Assembly: GCF_900167085.1 (NCBI RefSeq)
Contig: NZ_FUXA01000008.1
Coordinates: 85,864-149,863, forward strand
Reading direction: 5' to 3'
DNA length: 64,000 bases
Origin: Eubacterium ruminantium
Lineage (GTDB): Bacteria > Bacillota > Clostridia > Lachnospirales > Lachnospiraceae
The translations under genes and the position numbers were made by a program. Shown in pieces: positions 42,772-53,230 of this stretch. The notes below the pieces were generated by a model. The model saw nothing but the letters and a program-made list of their open reading frames with translations, ran no database searches and was not told where the DNA came from. How positions within the stretch are numbered: position 1 is the first letter of the stretch; every line of letters begins with the position of its first letter.

Positions 42772-45700
42772 CTATTTTCGGTCATTCTTTTTTCTTCTGC
42801 TGATAAGGACTATACCTCCGAAGGAGGTGATCATAAGCATGAACATCAGAAGGAGGTTTGTACTATCTCCTGTCTTAACGCTGTCCACAGCTGTTTTAAC
42901 CTTATGATCCACCATAACAAGTTCATCGGCTTCGACTACCTTATCACCATTATAGACAAGAACCTTACCGTATTCTCCGACTGCGAATTTGATATCCTCA
43001 GCCTTCTCATATCCGTCCGGTGCCTTATCTTCCTTGAGTGTATAAATTCTCGATCTTTCAAGACCGTAAATTCTTACCTCTGATTTACCTGAAGTATAGC
43101 TATAAACTACTTCTCCATTATCATCAACGATATATAAATATGCACCTTCCAATAAGTTATTGTCGTCATCAACCTTCTTAACGGTTGTCTCGTTGATCAC
43201 ATTTTCGAATAAGGCCTGATCAATATTTTCGCCCTTACCCTTTATAACATCTTCAATAGAATCTGCCTTAACATATTCCACTGTGGTCGACATTGTTGAA
43301 TCGCCATTATCATATACATCAACGATTACATAAACAGGTTCTGCAGTATACTGAACGTATGCCACATCGCCTTTAACTTCGCTGATTCTGTAATAATGTG
43401 TTCCTGCTGACTCAAGGTCATAATTTACAGCAGGGAATTCGAATCTGCCTTCTTTATCTGTTCCTGTTTCCGATAATGACTTATACTCTCCGTCAACATA
43501 TTCTTCAAGAGTGAATGTATATTCATTCTCTAAGATCTGTCTCTTCTTAAGATCAAGATCTATGAACTTAACAGACTTGACTCCTTCAAATGAAACCTCT
43601 GCGGATGCGCTGTAAATATTCTTAAATACAACATTTTCCACACCCTTTTCATTTTCATCTGTTATAGCAGCTGTAACATTAAGCTTTCCATTTCCGGCAT
43701 CTTCTACCTGAAGTGTTACATAATAAACAGCTTTGTCATATTCTACTCCCGGAACAAGTCCGGCTTCTTCAGGAATAACTTCGCTGAGCTTATATTTATA
43801 TGTTCCTGTTTCGTCCTTCTCTTCATTCTTTTCAAAATGAATTGTATTGAACTTAACATTTCCTGATGCATCACAAGTTGATTCATCAATATAATCATTT
43901 CCTTCATTAACAGATTCCAATCTGAAACTGAACTCATCTGCCTTAAGATCTGCACCTTCAAGGATCTTTGATGCTTCGAGATTTATTTCTCCTTCAGCAG
44001 AGTATTTATTTACAAAATCAGCTCCTTCTTCATCCTTGGTTAATCTGTAAGAAGTATCATTCTTCTCGGCACCTGTAACATCAAGAGTTATGGTTCCGTC
44101 TTCATTATCCACTGCTTCAACTGTGATGTTATATGTCGCATCATCGTATTTATATCCTTCAGGAACAGGATCAGGGATAACTTCCTTAACTGTATAATTA
44201 TGAGTTCCGATATATGAATCATTGTCATCCACAAAGAATCTTATATCATCAAATACAACATTTCCGTCATCATCATTTGTTCCTGTTGAAACTATGTTGT
44301 CTCCTTCAAGGATAACAAATTCAAACTGTCCTTCCTCTATGTCTCTTCCCTTAAGTTCCTTACCGACTTCAAGTTTGAAATTTGCTTCGGATGTGTATTT
44401 ATTTGTAAATACTATATCATCCGTTATAATTCCATCCTTGTCGCGAATTGTTTTAAGGACAGACAATGTGCCGTCTCCGGAATCCGAAACTATCGCATCG
44501 AGTGTATAAACCGCCTCATCGTATGTCACTCCTCCAAGGGATCTGTCTTCCGGTTTAACCTCACTTATCTCATAGTGATAAACGCCTGTCATATCGCCCG
44601 ATTCAGCATCTTTACTGAATGTTATATTTTCAAATGCGATATTACCGCTAGCATTATTTGTTCCTGTAAATACTCTTCCTGTTGCAGTATTTTTGCCGTC
44701 AACAACCTTATATTCAACAGCCTTAAATGAAAATTCATCATCATAAAGCTCTCTACCGTTAAGTACCTTGCTGCCTTCAAGTGAAACCTCTCCGTAAGCA
44801 CTATACTCATTTATGAAGTTTGCATCTCTTCCTTCAGGTAAAGTTACTTTATATGTAAGTCCTGAATCGTCGATAGCCGCACCGCTTGCAACTATTTCAA
44901 GTATTCCGAAACCGTTGTCTGTTGCATTTACGCTGATGCTGTATGTGCTGTTATCATATACATAACCCTTCGGAACAGGGTCAGGAATACGTTCCTTGAT
45001 AACGTAATTGTGTTCACCCTTATAACTTTCTTCACCATCTATATAGAATTTTATTTCGTCGAAAGTTATATTTCCATTCTCATCATTTTTGCCTGATGAA
45101 ATGATTTTTTCACCTTCGTAAATATCAAAAGTGAACTGCTCGTTATCAATATCTCTTCCCTTAAGAAGCTTTGTAGCTGTATATGTAAGGCTTCCTTCTG
45201 CATTATATTTATTGGTGAAATCAACGCTGCTTACTTCTTCATTACTACTGTTAACCATTCTTTCATTGAGATTTAAGGTTCCGTCGCCGTTATCTTCCGG
45301 ACTCAAATATAAATAATAAATCTCATTACTGTATGTAACTCCGGCTCTGTCAACAGCTCCGAAATCACTAGGCTTATACTCTTTGATAGTAACCAGATAA
45401 TTATGGCCAACACTCGATTCATTTAATGTAACAGACTGGAATGTGATCGTTCCGTCTCTATTCAGTACACCGACCTGCTGATTCAGAGCTAAAGGTGTTA
45501 AGGTACTATCACTGTTAAGCTCGTAGTATGAAGCGATAACAATACAATCATTTTCATCTATAAAGCTTCTTCCAAGCATTGTCTTTTTACCTGAAAGGCT
45601 AACTGTTCCATATGCCTGGTAAGTGTTCACAAATGCTGCCAGTCTACCGCTATTCTTAGTTACTTTATAAGTATCTTTAGCATTTTCTACCTTATCTGCT

Positions 45701-48700
45701 CCTGTAACATCAAAGGAAATAGTTCCGTCATCATTTGCAGAAGCATTTACTCTTACAGTATAAGATGTACTGTCATAAACTACACCTTGATATGTATATT
45801 TATTATTCTTTAATTCAGCACCATCAGGAATTATTTCTTTAACAGTATATGTATGATTTCCGAGATTGCTGACAGGAGTATTACCTGTGTTATCCACATA
45901 GAATCTTATATCTGAAAATTCTATATTTCCGTTGGCATCATTTTTACCTGTTGCAACGACGTCACTGCCTTCATATACCTCAAATGTATATTCATCCGCT
46001 GTAAGATTTTTTCCTGTAAGTATCTTATCTGCTGTAAGCTTAAGATTTCCTTCGGCATTAAATTTATTAACAAATGCAATTTCATATGCGGTTTTGCCGT
46101 TTCCATCCTCAATGCTCTTTCCAATACTTAACGAACCGTCTCTGTTGTCGCTGATTGTTGCTTCAACAACAAAATGCTGATCACTGTATGTTACGCCGGC
46201 CTTATAATCTGCATCAGTTGCAGCAGGTATCTTTTCATAAATATCATAAATATATTTTGATCCCGCATCCTTTTCACTGTATGAGAAATAATCACCGGTT
46301 TCTGTACCTGATGTATATGTTCCGTCAAAATCAATAGTTCCGTCAGCTTTTGAAGTACCTACTTTTACTCCTGTTGCAACAGTGGATTCCACTCCTTCAC
46401 TATCAACCTTTTTAATGTCGGCAAGGAATGTATAATCACCATCACTCATACTTCTTCCCACGAGCTCTTTTGTTCCCTCAAGAGAAAGTCTGCCTTCGGC
46501 TACATAAATATTTGAAAAACTTACATCATTCTGATCTGTAAGAACCGTTCCGTTCTTCTTGTATGTAACTTCTTTTTCAAGTTTGTTATCTGCTCCGATT
46601 TTGAGATCAATATGTACATCAATTACTGAGTTATCATAAATCGTACCATTGTAAATATATCTTCCCGAGCCATCATCTAACTTAGTTGCCTCTTCCGGAA
46701 TCTGCTCCTTGATGTAGTAATCATACGAACCTAACTGCTCAAACTTGAGAGTATTAAACTTGATAGAACCGAAGTTTCCGTTCTTTACACTCTGAACAAC
46801 CGTATCATTACTTGCATCATACAGGAGGAATGTATAATCACCTGCTTTGATATTATGTCCGCTGACTCTCTTTCCTGCAGAGATATCTACATCCATTGCT
46901 GCTGAATATGTATTGATAACCTTTGTTGTTCTTGTTCCACCGCTTCGAACAGAATCAGACACGCGGATCATATTGCCGTTAATACTATCAGCACTTTTGT
47001 TGGTACTGATCTTGCACTTAAATCCTTCTATATCTTCATTTGTCTCGTAAATTCTGTATTTTCCTGTAGGAACATTACCAATCTTAAATCCGTTTTTAAT
47101 ACTGTTATCAAATGTTATGCCATTTCTTGTTTCACTTGCTACGAACTTTCCTAAAGCTGCATCCCAAACTGCAATAGCATATACATCGACCCTCGAATCA
47201 TCTTCAGCAAAGCCATCTGTTACTTTAAGTGTAAGTCCGTCAGGAATATCCATAGTTTCTTCAGGATTTTCCGAAAGAACCATGTTCTTTGTAATCTCGA
47301 TCGATCCGTAAGGTGTATTAATATATGTAACAGTATCTGTTTCAGAAGCTGTTATAGTACCTGAAGCAACATTGCCTCTTTTACGTATATCACTATCTAC
47401 GTCATCACTGTCAGTAATACGACGTTCAGTCTTAAATCCGTCATCACCGATCTCAGTAACCTTATAGTTTGCTTTATCAGGAATTCCCGTAATAGCATAG
47501 GTTTCATCTGCCTTAAGATAGATAACATCTCCGCTGTAATATTTTGACTTAGTCTTAGTACCCTTCGCATCAGTTAAAATGGCATCAAAAGCTTTTTCAT
47601 CATTGCCATCATGGAAAATATTACCGTTTTCATCAGTGATCATTGCTGTGAATCTGAATTCATTATCTGCATAATCACTAATGCTTCCGACATCAAATTC
47701 AATTAATTTAGCAATAACAAGGTTTCCGTTTGAAGATGCATTTTTAAACATATATGTATTGTCGCTGTTATCAAATACAAGAGTCTTCTGTCCGTCAAGG
47801 CTTGTTATTGAAGAGATAAGACTTCCTTCAATATTTACCTTATAAACTGTTGTATCTATCTGATAATCAACAGGTGCTTTTGTCTCTTTCATGTAAAGAG
47901 TCATTTTTTCAGAAATCTCAATATCTGAAAATCTGTTTACACCCGGCTCGACTTCTTCGGAATCCGCGATCTTTTCCTTGCATGCTTCATCGCTGTATAA
48001 AGCGAATGCCGCTCCCTGTACAGTAACATCGTCACTGCTCGCATCAACCTTCTTTATATCAAATTGAAGTTTTGAGTTGGAAATACTAAGTGTCGGTGTT
48101 GCTGTTCCGCCTATTTTTATTATGCTGTATTTATCTTTGTTGATATTTATATCATTAGGGCTGCCTGATACAGTAGGATTGATACCCTGAACCGATGTAT
48201 AGTAATAAATCGGTGTTGTCTTCAGTGTATATCCATCAGGAGCCTTTACTTCTTCAAGCTTATACCATGTTTTGTCAGCGATAACCGGAATAGGATCCTC
48301 TCCGCACATAGCATTGCTCATAGTCAGTGTTCCGTCATCAGGATCGGTTGTGAAAAGTCCATCACTTGAAGATGCGTTGGTTCTTTCTTTCCATTCCATA
48401 CCCTTAGAATCATAATAATATAATTTAAATGAAGCGCTAAGGAACTTAGTCGGTTCATCCGCATCATATTTCTTGAGCTTTATCTTGAATGCTTCCGCGT
48501 TAGCACCTGACTGATATGAATTAGTAAATACTCTTGACTCAAAATTTACTTTAACATTCTCGTCTTCAAGAATCTTAGCTGTATTTCTGATTACCTGAAC
48601 ATTTTTATTCGGCTTAACAATAGCATCATAATTTACCTTATACTTTGTAGCCGTATTTTTAACAGTAACTTTAATATTAAGTTCTCTGTTATCTTCATCA

Positions 48701-51700
48701 TATGTGATCTTGTAATCCCCTTTATCCATATCTTCCCAGCTTTTCTGGGTCGTATTGAATGACTGAACCTTAACCGTATCAGCCTCTAAAGTGAGATTAT
48801 CACTCATCACATCATTTATAGTGAATTTATCTCCTGCATTGATATTGAAAATATTTCCCGCATCCGGTGACAAGGTGTCCACTATAATTTCAAATGTAGG
48901 TGTAAAATTATTTTCTTCTTTTGCATCATTAACTATCTTCTTTGTGATAGCATCCGATTCAACAAATTCTACTGTATCACTTCCAAGGAAATCCTTGCTT
49001 ATTGTTTCCGTTCCCGGAACATTCTTCTCATTATAGAGATATACCGCATTACTTAAGATATCCTGTGGATTCCAGCCGGATACATCGATTCTGTATACCA
49101 GGTACATATGTTTAAACTTCTGTCCCGATTCACCGAAAAATCCGGTTCTGTTATCAAAATTCATCAGAACAGTACTGCTTCCATTGTCCTGATTATCAAC
49201 ATCAATACTTATAAATGAATCACTTCCGGAATACTCCGAATCAGGGCTTCCGTTATTACTCCAGATGACTTTGCCGTCAACACCCGGTTTACTTCCGCTG
49301 TCATCCATAAGTATTATGCTGGTCGGATTGAATTTAACACCTGAGTAGGCAATCTTATCCTTTAATTCATATTCTGCACTTTCTGAATTCATTGAACCGT
49401 TTGGATTGATTTCTACAAGGTAATCTGCTGTTTTATTATCCTTATCGTAATTAGTTATCTTTTTAAGGATATTTGCTTCAACATCATGCTTACCGATGTA
49501 GTAGCTTGCTGAAGCACGGGCAATTTCCTTATTTTGGTCATAGTAATATCCGCCCTTTGCTTTATCATAAACTCCCTGATAAGCCTTCACGTAGTTGATA
49601 TTTTCAAAAAATTCCTTGCCGCTTGTTGCACAGTAATCAGGCAATGCCTTTATAAGTTCAGGATTGATCTGAGTCCTGTAATTGATATCGATAGTATAAT
49701 CTTCACTCTTTTTTGGGAGTTCTTCGATATAAAATCTTAAATTCTTTGGAGTCCATGTATAATGATCGGCAAAAAACGTGTCGTTATAGCCTCTGTAATT
49801 ATGATCTCCAAGATACTGTCCTCTGTAACTTCTATCCGTTGTATAAAGGAAAGAAAAATAAGATCCCTGCATAAATGTATTGGGAGCTACATATGTTTTT
49901 CCCTGGTAACTTGAAAAATGTGAGAAATATGCTGTCTCCCATGTAGGGTTATTATTTGTGATCGCATACTTTCTTTTATCACTTGTATCTAATGAATCAC
50001 CAAATACACCCTTAAGGTTCTCAACAACTTTCTGTACATCTTCATCTGCCGATTCAGAAGATATGGTAAATAACTGATCTGAAATCTCCCACTCATATTC
50101 AGCAGTTTCCTCAACACTTTGATCTGAGTTTTGTATTCTGTCATATGAGACAAATGGTACATCCGGGAACCAATCCCCATAATAACCTGTGTGTTTAACG
50201 TCTGAAACTTCTCTATCTGATACCCACTTCTCAGGAAGGTCATCAGATAAAATTATATGGTCGAAATGAGAATTCTTCGGAACTGTTACGCTGATATGCC
50301 AATCAACATAGTAATTACCTTCACCATCCTCATAGATACCGTAATTTTCCTTATCAACTTCAAGAACCTTTTTATATGGATTCATCCATCCTATTCCCGG
50401 ACCACGTGGATAACCTTCTATTTCCGTATACCACATTCTCGCAGAGTTCTTGCTACCCATATCCGTAATACTTGCTGTTGTATAATAATGCAAGAGATGG
50501 AATGTAGGCTTCTCATCGAGAGGCGAGATCCATAAGAAATCATTTGCATTTTCACTTGTAAATAACTTGCTGCTGACATTTTCATTTGTAAGATTTGCAA
50601 CACCAAGCTTTGTCTTTAACTTATTTCTGAGGTCTGTAAGATCTGCTGATGTTCCGTTAAGGATATTCTCCATTGCAGTCTTTTCAGAACCCCTGTAAAG
50701 ATTACTTCTGAGTTTATTAAATACATCCTCATCGAGTACAACCCACTCGAGAGTTTTCTCTGTTTCATTTGTACCATCATCGGAAGATACATACGGAGCC
50801 TGTGTCATATCATATTTTACAGTTCCGCCTTCTTCATAGTTTGTGATCTCGTCACGAACTATAGATCCTCCCAGACTGTAGAGTCTGCTGCGGTTAATAC
50901 CGATAGTGTAAGGAACAAGAACATTTTCTTCATCGTCTGACTTAAATGCATCTTCTTTGGTCTTATAAATCCAGTCTGTTCTTGGACTGAACATACCTTC
51001 AACTTCAACCTCCGATTCAGCATCAGTAAGAGGCGATCCGTTCTTGTCATAGATAACATATTTACCCTTGGCAGTATTTACATATCCAGGTAATAATCCG
51101 GTAGCATCAGAAGTTAAAGCTGTTTTTTTATCAACAACAACTTCATATTTAATCTCAACATATCCATCCTTTGGAATGCTGATATTATCGATAGTCATCT
51201 CTGCAGAATTAGCTCCTGCATTAGCTCCGACATCGGAATAATTATAATATTTTTCGCTTACTCTTGAACCGTCCTGAGAATAAGCGCTTACCTTTATATC
51301 CTTCGAAGCATTCTGCGAATCTTTGTATCCGCCTTTATATAATTTTATATATGTTGAAGTATATTTGTCTGAAAAAGTAATATTATTGATTTCATAATTT
51401 TCCTTATCAGCACGCATGATAACAGTGAACTCGGCAAGACTATCTCCGTTTGCCTGTTCAACAAAAGATGTGAGGCTTTTTGAAATATGTAACTGTGAGA
51501 GATCAAATAAAATGGTCTCATCTCCGTCTTTCCATTTAATAGGTACCGATGCAAGATTCTCCACATCATCCCAATCTGCTTTCAATGTGAAAAATGCAAC
51601 TACATTGTCATAGTAGCCCGGGAAAGTGATATAGATAATATCATCCTTAACATAGTAACTACCTATTATCTTACCGTTGGTATTACGAAGATCTTCCTGA

Positions 51701-52224
51701 TCATCTTCGCTTCCGATATCACCGATAGTGATATGCTCCGGTAATTTGTACTTGTAATTAAGACCATGATCTTTAAGATTGATTCTGCTTAATGCAAAAT
51801 CCAGATAGAGTGAAAAACTTTTGCTTGGATTAAGTTTTTGCACATGATCATATTCACGACCATCAACGTTTATCCTATGTGTATTAAGATATTCATTGAT
51901 ATCATAGAAATCATCTTCAGAAGCATTATTTATATTCCTGATACGTTCTTCGTCTTCAAGGAAATATCTTCCGTCTGCTTCTGCTCCGGTGCCTTCTTCT
52001 TTCTCAATAGCTTTCTTATCAATAGTAAGCTGTTCTCCTTCTTGCAGTGCGTCACCGGACGTCGCACTGTCGGCGTCTGTTGCTGTTGCAACAAATTCAT
52101 TTCTTTTCGGAGTTCCTCCTCTTTCTTTAGCGTTGGCGCCTCCGGGATAAACGTTTCCAAGACTTGAAAAGGTCATTAAAAACGCTAGCAGCGTAGCTGC
52201 TAGTTTCTTCTGAATCAGTCCCAT
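42772..52224 (-). CDS. Giant 3150-aa cell-wall-anchored pilin/adhesin-like protein
   Basis: It has a signal peptide (about 1-32) and a TATDADSATSGDA low-complexity stretch. A large N-terminal region (about 90-1330) contains Cna-A/adhesin-like beta domains, followed by SpaA-like domains (WYKLEEVKAPDGYTL; LYMKETKAP) to about 1500 and further beta domains to about 1776. Nine FctA/Spy0128-type pilin domains (about 1777-3010) each keep the isopeptide set: Lys in KxLxGR, Glu in VKE/SEV and Asn in F.NKY. A last SpaA-like domain (about 3011-3105) precedes a sortase-like VKTGD signal (3116-3120), membrane helix and SRRKKNDRK. From the second, the pilin domains alternate between two subtypes. No sortase gene is adjacent. 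Probable role: adhesion to plant fibre or host. The ribosome binding site is AAAGGAG. Confidence 0.9.
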   Translation of the reverse strand: MGLIQKKLAATLLAFLMTFSSLGNVYPGGANAKERGGTPKRNEFVATATDADSATSGDALQEGEQLTIDKKAIEKEEGTGAEADGRYFLEDEERIRNINNASEDDFYDINEYLNTHRINVDGREYDHVQKLNPSKSFSLYLDFALSRINLKDHGLNYKYKLPEHITIGDIGSEDDQEDLRNTNGKIIGSYYVKDDIIYITFPGYYDNVVAFFTLKADWDDVENLASVPIKWKDGDETILFDLSQLHISKSLTSFVEQANGDSLAEFTVIMRADKENYEINNITFSDKYTSTYIKLYKGGYKDSQNASKDIKVSAYSQDGSRVSEKYYNYSDVGANAGANSAEMTIDNISIPKDGYVEIKYEVVVDKKTALTSDATGLLPGYVNTAKGKYVIYDKNGSPLTDAESEVEVEGMFSPRTDWIYKTKEDAFKSDDEENVLVPYTIGINRSRLYSLGGSIVRDEITNYEEGGTVKYDMTQAPYVSSDDGTNETEKTLEWVVLDEDVFNKLRSNLYRGSEKTAMENILNGTSADLTDLRNKLKTKLGVANLTNENVSSKLFTSENANDFLWISPLDEKPTFHLLHYYTTASITDMGSKNSARMWYTEIEGYPRGPGIGWMNPYKKVLEVDKENYGIYEDGEGNYYVDWHISVTVPKNSHFDHIILSDDLPEKWVSDREVSDVKHTGYYGDWFPDVPFVSYDRIQNSDQSVEETAEYEWEISDQLFTISSESADEDVQKVVENLKGVFGDSLDTSDKRKYAITNNNPTWETAYFSHFSSYQGKTYVAPNTFMQGSYFSFLYTTDRSYRGQYLGDHNYRGYNDTFFADHYTWTPKNLRFYIEELPKKSEDYTIDINYRTQINPELIKALPDYCATSGKEFFENINYVKAYQGVYDKAKGGYYYDQNKEIARASASYYIGKHDVEANILKKITNYDKDNKTADYLVEINPNGSMNSESAEYELKDKIAYSGVKFNPTSIILMDDSGSKPGVDGKVIWSNNGSPDSEYSGSDSFISIDVDNQDNGSSTVLMNFDNRTGFFGESGQKFKHMYLVYRIDVSGWNPQDILSNAVYLYNEKNVPGTETISKDFLGSDTVEFVESDAITKKIVNDAKEENNFTPTFEIIVDTLSPDAGNIFNINAGDKFTINDVMSDNLTLEADTVKVQSFNTTQKSWEDMDKGDYKITYDEDNRELNIKVTVKNTATKYKVNYDAIVKPNKNVQVIRNTAKILEDENVKVNFESRVFTNSYQSGANAEAFKIKLKKYDADEPTKFLSASFKLYYYDSKGMEWKERTNASSSDGLFTTDPDDGTLTMSNAMCGEDPIPVIADKTWYKLEEVKAPDGYTLKTTPIYYYTSVQGINPTVSGSPNDININKDKYSIIKIGGTATPTLSISNSKLQFDIKKVDASSDDVTVQGAAFALYSDEACKEKIADSEEVEPGVNRFSDIEISEKMTLYMKETKAPVDYQIDTTVYKVNIEGSLISSITSLDGQKTLVFDNSDNTYMFKNASSNGNLVIAKLIEFDVGSISDYADNEFRFTAMITDENGNIFHDGNDEKAFDAILTDAKGTKTKSKYYSGDVIYLKADETYAITGIPDKANYKVTEIGDDGFKTERRITDSDDVDSDIRKRGNVASGTITASETDTVTYINTPYGSIEITKNMVLSENPEETMDIPDGLTLKVTDGFAEDDSRVDVYAIAVWDAALGKFVASETRNGITFDNSIKNGFKIGNVPTGKYRIYETNEDIEGFKCKISTNKSADSINGNMIRVSDSVRSGGTRTTKVINTYSAAMDVDISAGKRVSGHNIKAGDYTFLLYDASNDTVVQSVKNGNFGSIKFNTLKFEQLGSYDYYIKEQIPEEATKLDDGSGRYIYNGTIYDNSVIDVHIDLKIGADNKLEKEVTYKKNGTVLTDQNDVSFSNIYVAEGRLSLEGTKELVGRSMSDGDYTFLADIKKVDSEGVESTVATGVKVGTSKADGTIDFDGTYTSGTETGDYFSYSEKDAGSKYIYDIYEKIPAATDADYKAGVTYSDQHFVVEATISDNRDGSLSIGKSIEDGNGKTAYEIAFVNKFNAEGNLKLTADKILTGKNLTADEYTFEVYEGSDVVATGKNDANGNIEFSDIRFYVDNTGNTPVSNLGNHTYTVKEIIPDGAELKNNKYTYQGVVYDSTSYTVRVNASANDDGTISFDVTGADKVENAKDTYKVTKNSGRLAAFVNTYQAYGTVSLSGKKTMLGRSFIDENDCIVIASYYELNSDSTLTPLALNQQVGVLNRDGTITFQSVTLNESSVGHNYLVTIKEYKPSDFGAVDRAGVTYSNEIYYLYLSPEDNGDGTLNLNERMVNSSNEEVSSVDFTNKYNAEGSLTYTATKLLKGRDIDNEQFTFDIYEGEKIISSGKNDENGNITFDEIKFYIDGEESYKGEHNYVIKERIPDPVPKGYVYDNSTYSISVNATDNGFGILEIVASGAAIDDSGLTYKVTLPEGRDANFINEYSAYGEVSLEGSKVLNGRELYDDEFSFKAVEYKVVDGKNTATGRVFTGTNNASGNIAFENITFSKDAESGDMTGVYHYEISEVKPEDRSLGGVTYDEAVYTLDAIVSDSGDGTLSVLKTIRDKDGIITDDIVFTNKYTSEANFKLEVGKELKGRDIEEGQFEFVILEGDNIVSTGTNDDDGNVVFDDIRFFVDDNDSYIGTHNYTVKEVIPDPVPEGYKYDDATYNITVEAVDNEDGTITLDVTGAEKNDTSYRLTKDEEGADFVNKYSAEGEINLEASKILEGADLKADEFSFRLESVNEGNDYIDESTCDASGNVKFNTIHFEKNEEKDETGTYKYKLSEVIPEEAGLVPGVEYDKAVYYVTLQVEDAGNGKLNVTAAITDENEKGVENVVFKNIYSASAEVSFEGVKSVKFIDLDLKKRQILENEYTFTLEEYVDGEYKSLSETGTDKEGRFEFPAVNYDLESAGTHYYRISEVKGDVAYVQYTAEPVYVIVDVYDNGDSTMSTTVEYVKADSIEDVIKGKGENIDQALFENVINETTVKKVDDDNNLLEGAYLYIVDDNGEVVYSYTSGKSEVRIYGLERSRIYTLKEDKAPDGYEKAEDIKFAVGEYGKVLVYNGDKVVEADELVMVDHKVKTAVDSVKTGDSTNLLLMFMLMITSFGGIVLISRRKKNDRK

Positions 52225-52264
52225 CTTTACTCCTTTTAACCTTCAAATTAATTAAATCATCGCA

Positions 52265-52291
52265 GAGAATTATCCCTCACCTATAATTCTC
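52265..52291 (-). promoter_or_regulatory. 5'-leader hairpin of the giant gene
   Basis: A perfect 9-bp stem GAGAATTAT/ATAATTCTC with the nine-base loop AGGTGAGGG on the transcript. It begins about ten bases after the predicted start site. The loop resembles a ribosome binding site but is 41 bases or more from the start codon. Confidence 0.5.
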
Positions 52292-52306
52292 TACACACAC
52301 TTACAT

Positions 52307-52335
52307 ACTATATCTCAATTTTAGATAGATATCAA
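52307..52335 (-). promoter_or_regulatory. Predicted promoter of the giant surface-protein gene
   Basis: Minus strand TTGATA (52330-52335), 17-base spacer, TATAGT (52307-52312). Leader about 75 bases. Confidence 0.65.
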
Positions 52336-52414
52336 ACCGAATTTTTGTGTATTTTATCCAAACATTATGAATATTTGCCGATTTATTATTTAAGATTATT
52401 AAGGAGCTTTATGT

Positions 52415-52480
52415 TACTTGTTGTTGTATATGATTATTATATTTTATTATTGTACTTGTTGTTAATCGTACTTGTTGTTG
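52415..52480. repeat. Three direct repeats TACTTGTTGTT upstream of the giant-gene promoter
   Basis: Copies at 52415, 52453 and 52469 in otherwise AT-rich DNA, 80-145 bases upstream of the promoter. They may be activator sites. They lie between the lipoprotein stop codon and the promoter. Confidence 0.5.
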
Positions 52481-52505
52481 TTTATTATTGTTTATCGTAA
52501 TTAAA

Positions 52506-53198
52506 TTACTTAAAATTTTTGAAATATCCCATATCCTGATCGATCTTAGCCTTATCATAAGAACTGATGCTTATAGAATATTTAAAACGTCCTTCGCCCC
52601 AGAAAATGAACCTGTCATACATTGTCTTTCCATCATAATCCGTAGAATATTCTATGGCCAGACATTCTGTTCCAAGGAAATTAGTCTTTATGACATTAAC
52701 ATCATTTATGCCTTCGGTTTCTTTATAAACTTCCTCCATTATTTTAATCTTCTTTTCATAGTTCTCATCTGTAATCTTTGAATTTGTATCAAGATCATAT
52801 GTAAGATAGATATTGATCATTTCCGGCTTTGACACATCATCATTATGCGCGAAATAAATAAGAGGATCGCCTTTTGTATCACTACCGTCACTATTTACAA
52901 ATCTTTCGGTAAGCTTTTCGTTGGTAAATTCTTCTTCGCTCACATTATAATTAACAGCTAATTCTTTTTTGGAATATGTTGTCCAATTTTCCGGAATATT
53001 TAACTCAAGATTAGCTTTTTCAATTATATATTTTTGGCCATCTATCGCTCCGATATCAGCTGTATCATTACTATTATCTGCCTCTGCTGTAATTTCATTT
53101 GCTGCCGGTTCATTGCTGCTCTTTCCTTTGCCGCATGAGCAAAGTGACAATAAAACTGTTATACAAATACCTGCAAATAATATCTTTTTTCTTCTCAT
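52506..53198 (-). CDS. Lipoprotein of unknown function
   Basis: A 230-aa exported protein with a basic N-terminus, a hydrophobic segment and a lipobox-like LCSC at residues 19-22, the last Cys being the likely lipidation site. It is followed by a Ser/Asn/Glu-rich linker. The mature domain (about 55-230) begins YIIEKANLELNIPENWTTYSK, a pattern of the PsbP/LpqN-type beta-sandwich lipoproteins (judged by eye). GAGGATAAGAAA serves as ribosome binding site. It lies 32 bases downstream of the c-di-GMP phosphodiesterase gene and probably shares its transcript. Confidence 0.75.
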   Translation of the reverse strand: MRRKKILFAGICITVLLSLCSCGKGKSSNEPAANEITAEADNSNDTADIGAIDGQKYIIEKANLELNIPENWTTYSKKELAVNYNVSEEEFTNEKLTERFVNSDGSDTKGDPLIYFAHNDDVSKPEMINIYLTYDLDTNSKITDENYEKKIKIMEEVYKETEGINDVNVIKTNFLGTECLAIEYSTDYDGKTMYDRFIFWGEGRFKYSISISSYDKAKIDQDMGYFKNFK

Positions 53199-53230
53199 TT
53201 TCTTATCCTCGATTTAAATATGATTCTTTT

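Noticed and set aside
49534-49740. Various plus-strand open frames across the giant gene
   Set aside because: All are shadows of the 3150-codon gene, without start signals or recognisable domains.
52225-52505. c-di-GMP riboswitch upstream of the giant adhesin
   Set aside because: Expected because an EAL protein is nearby, but no class I or II core motif is found and the leader is only about 75 bases.
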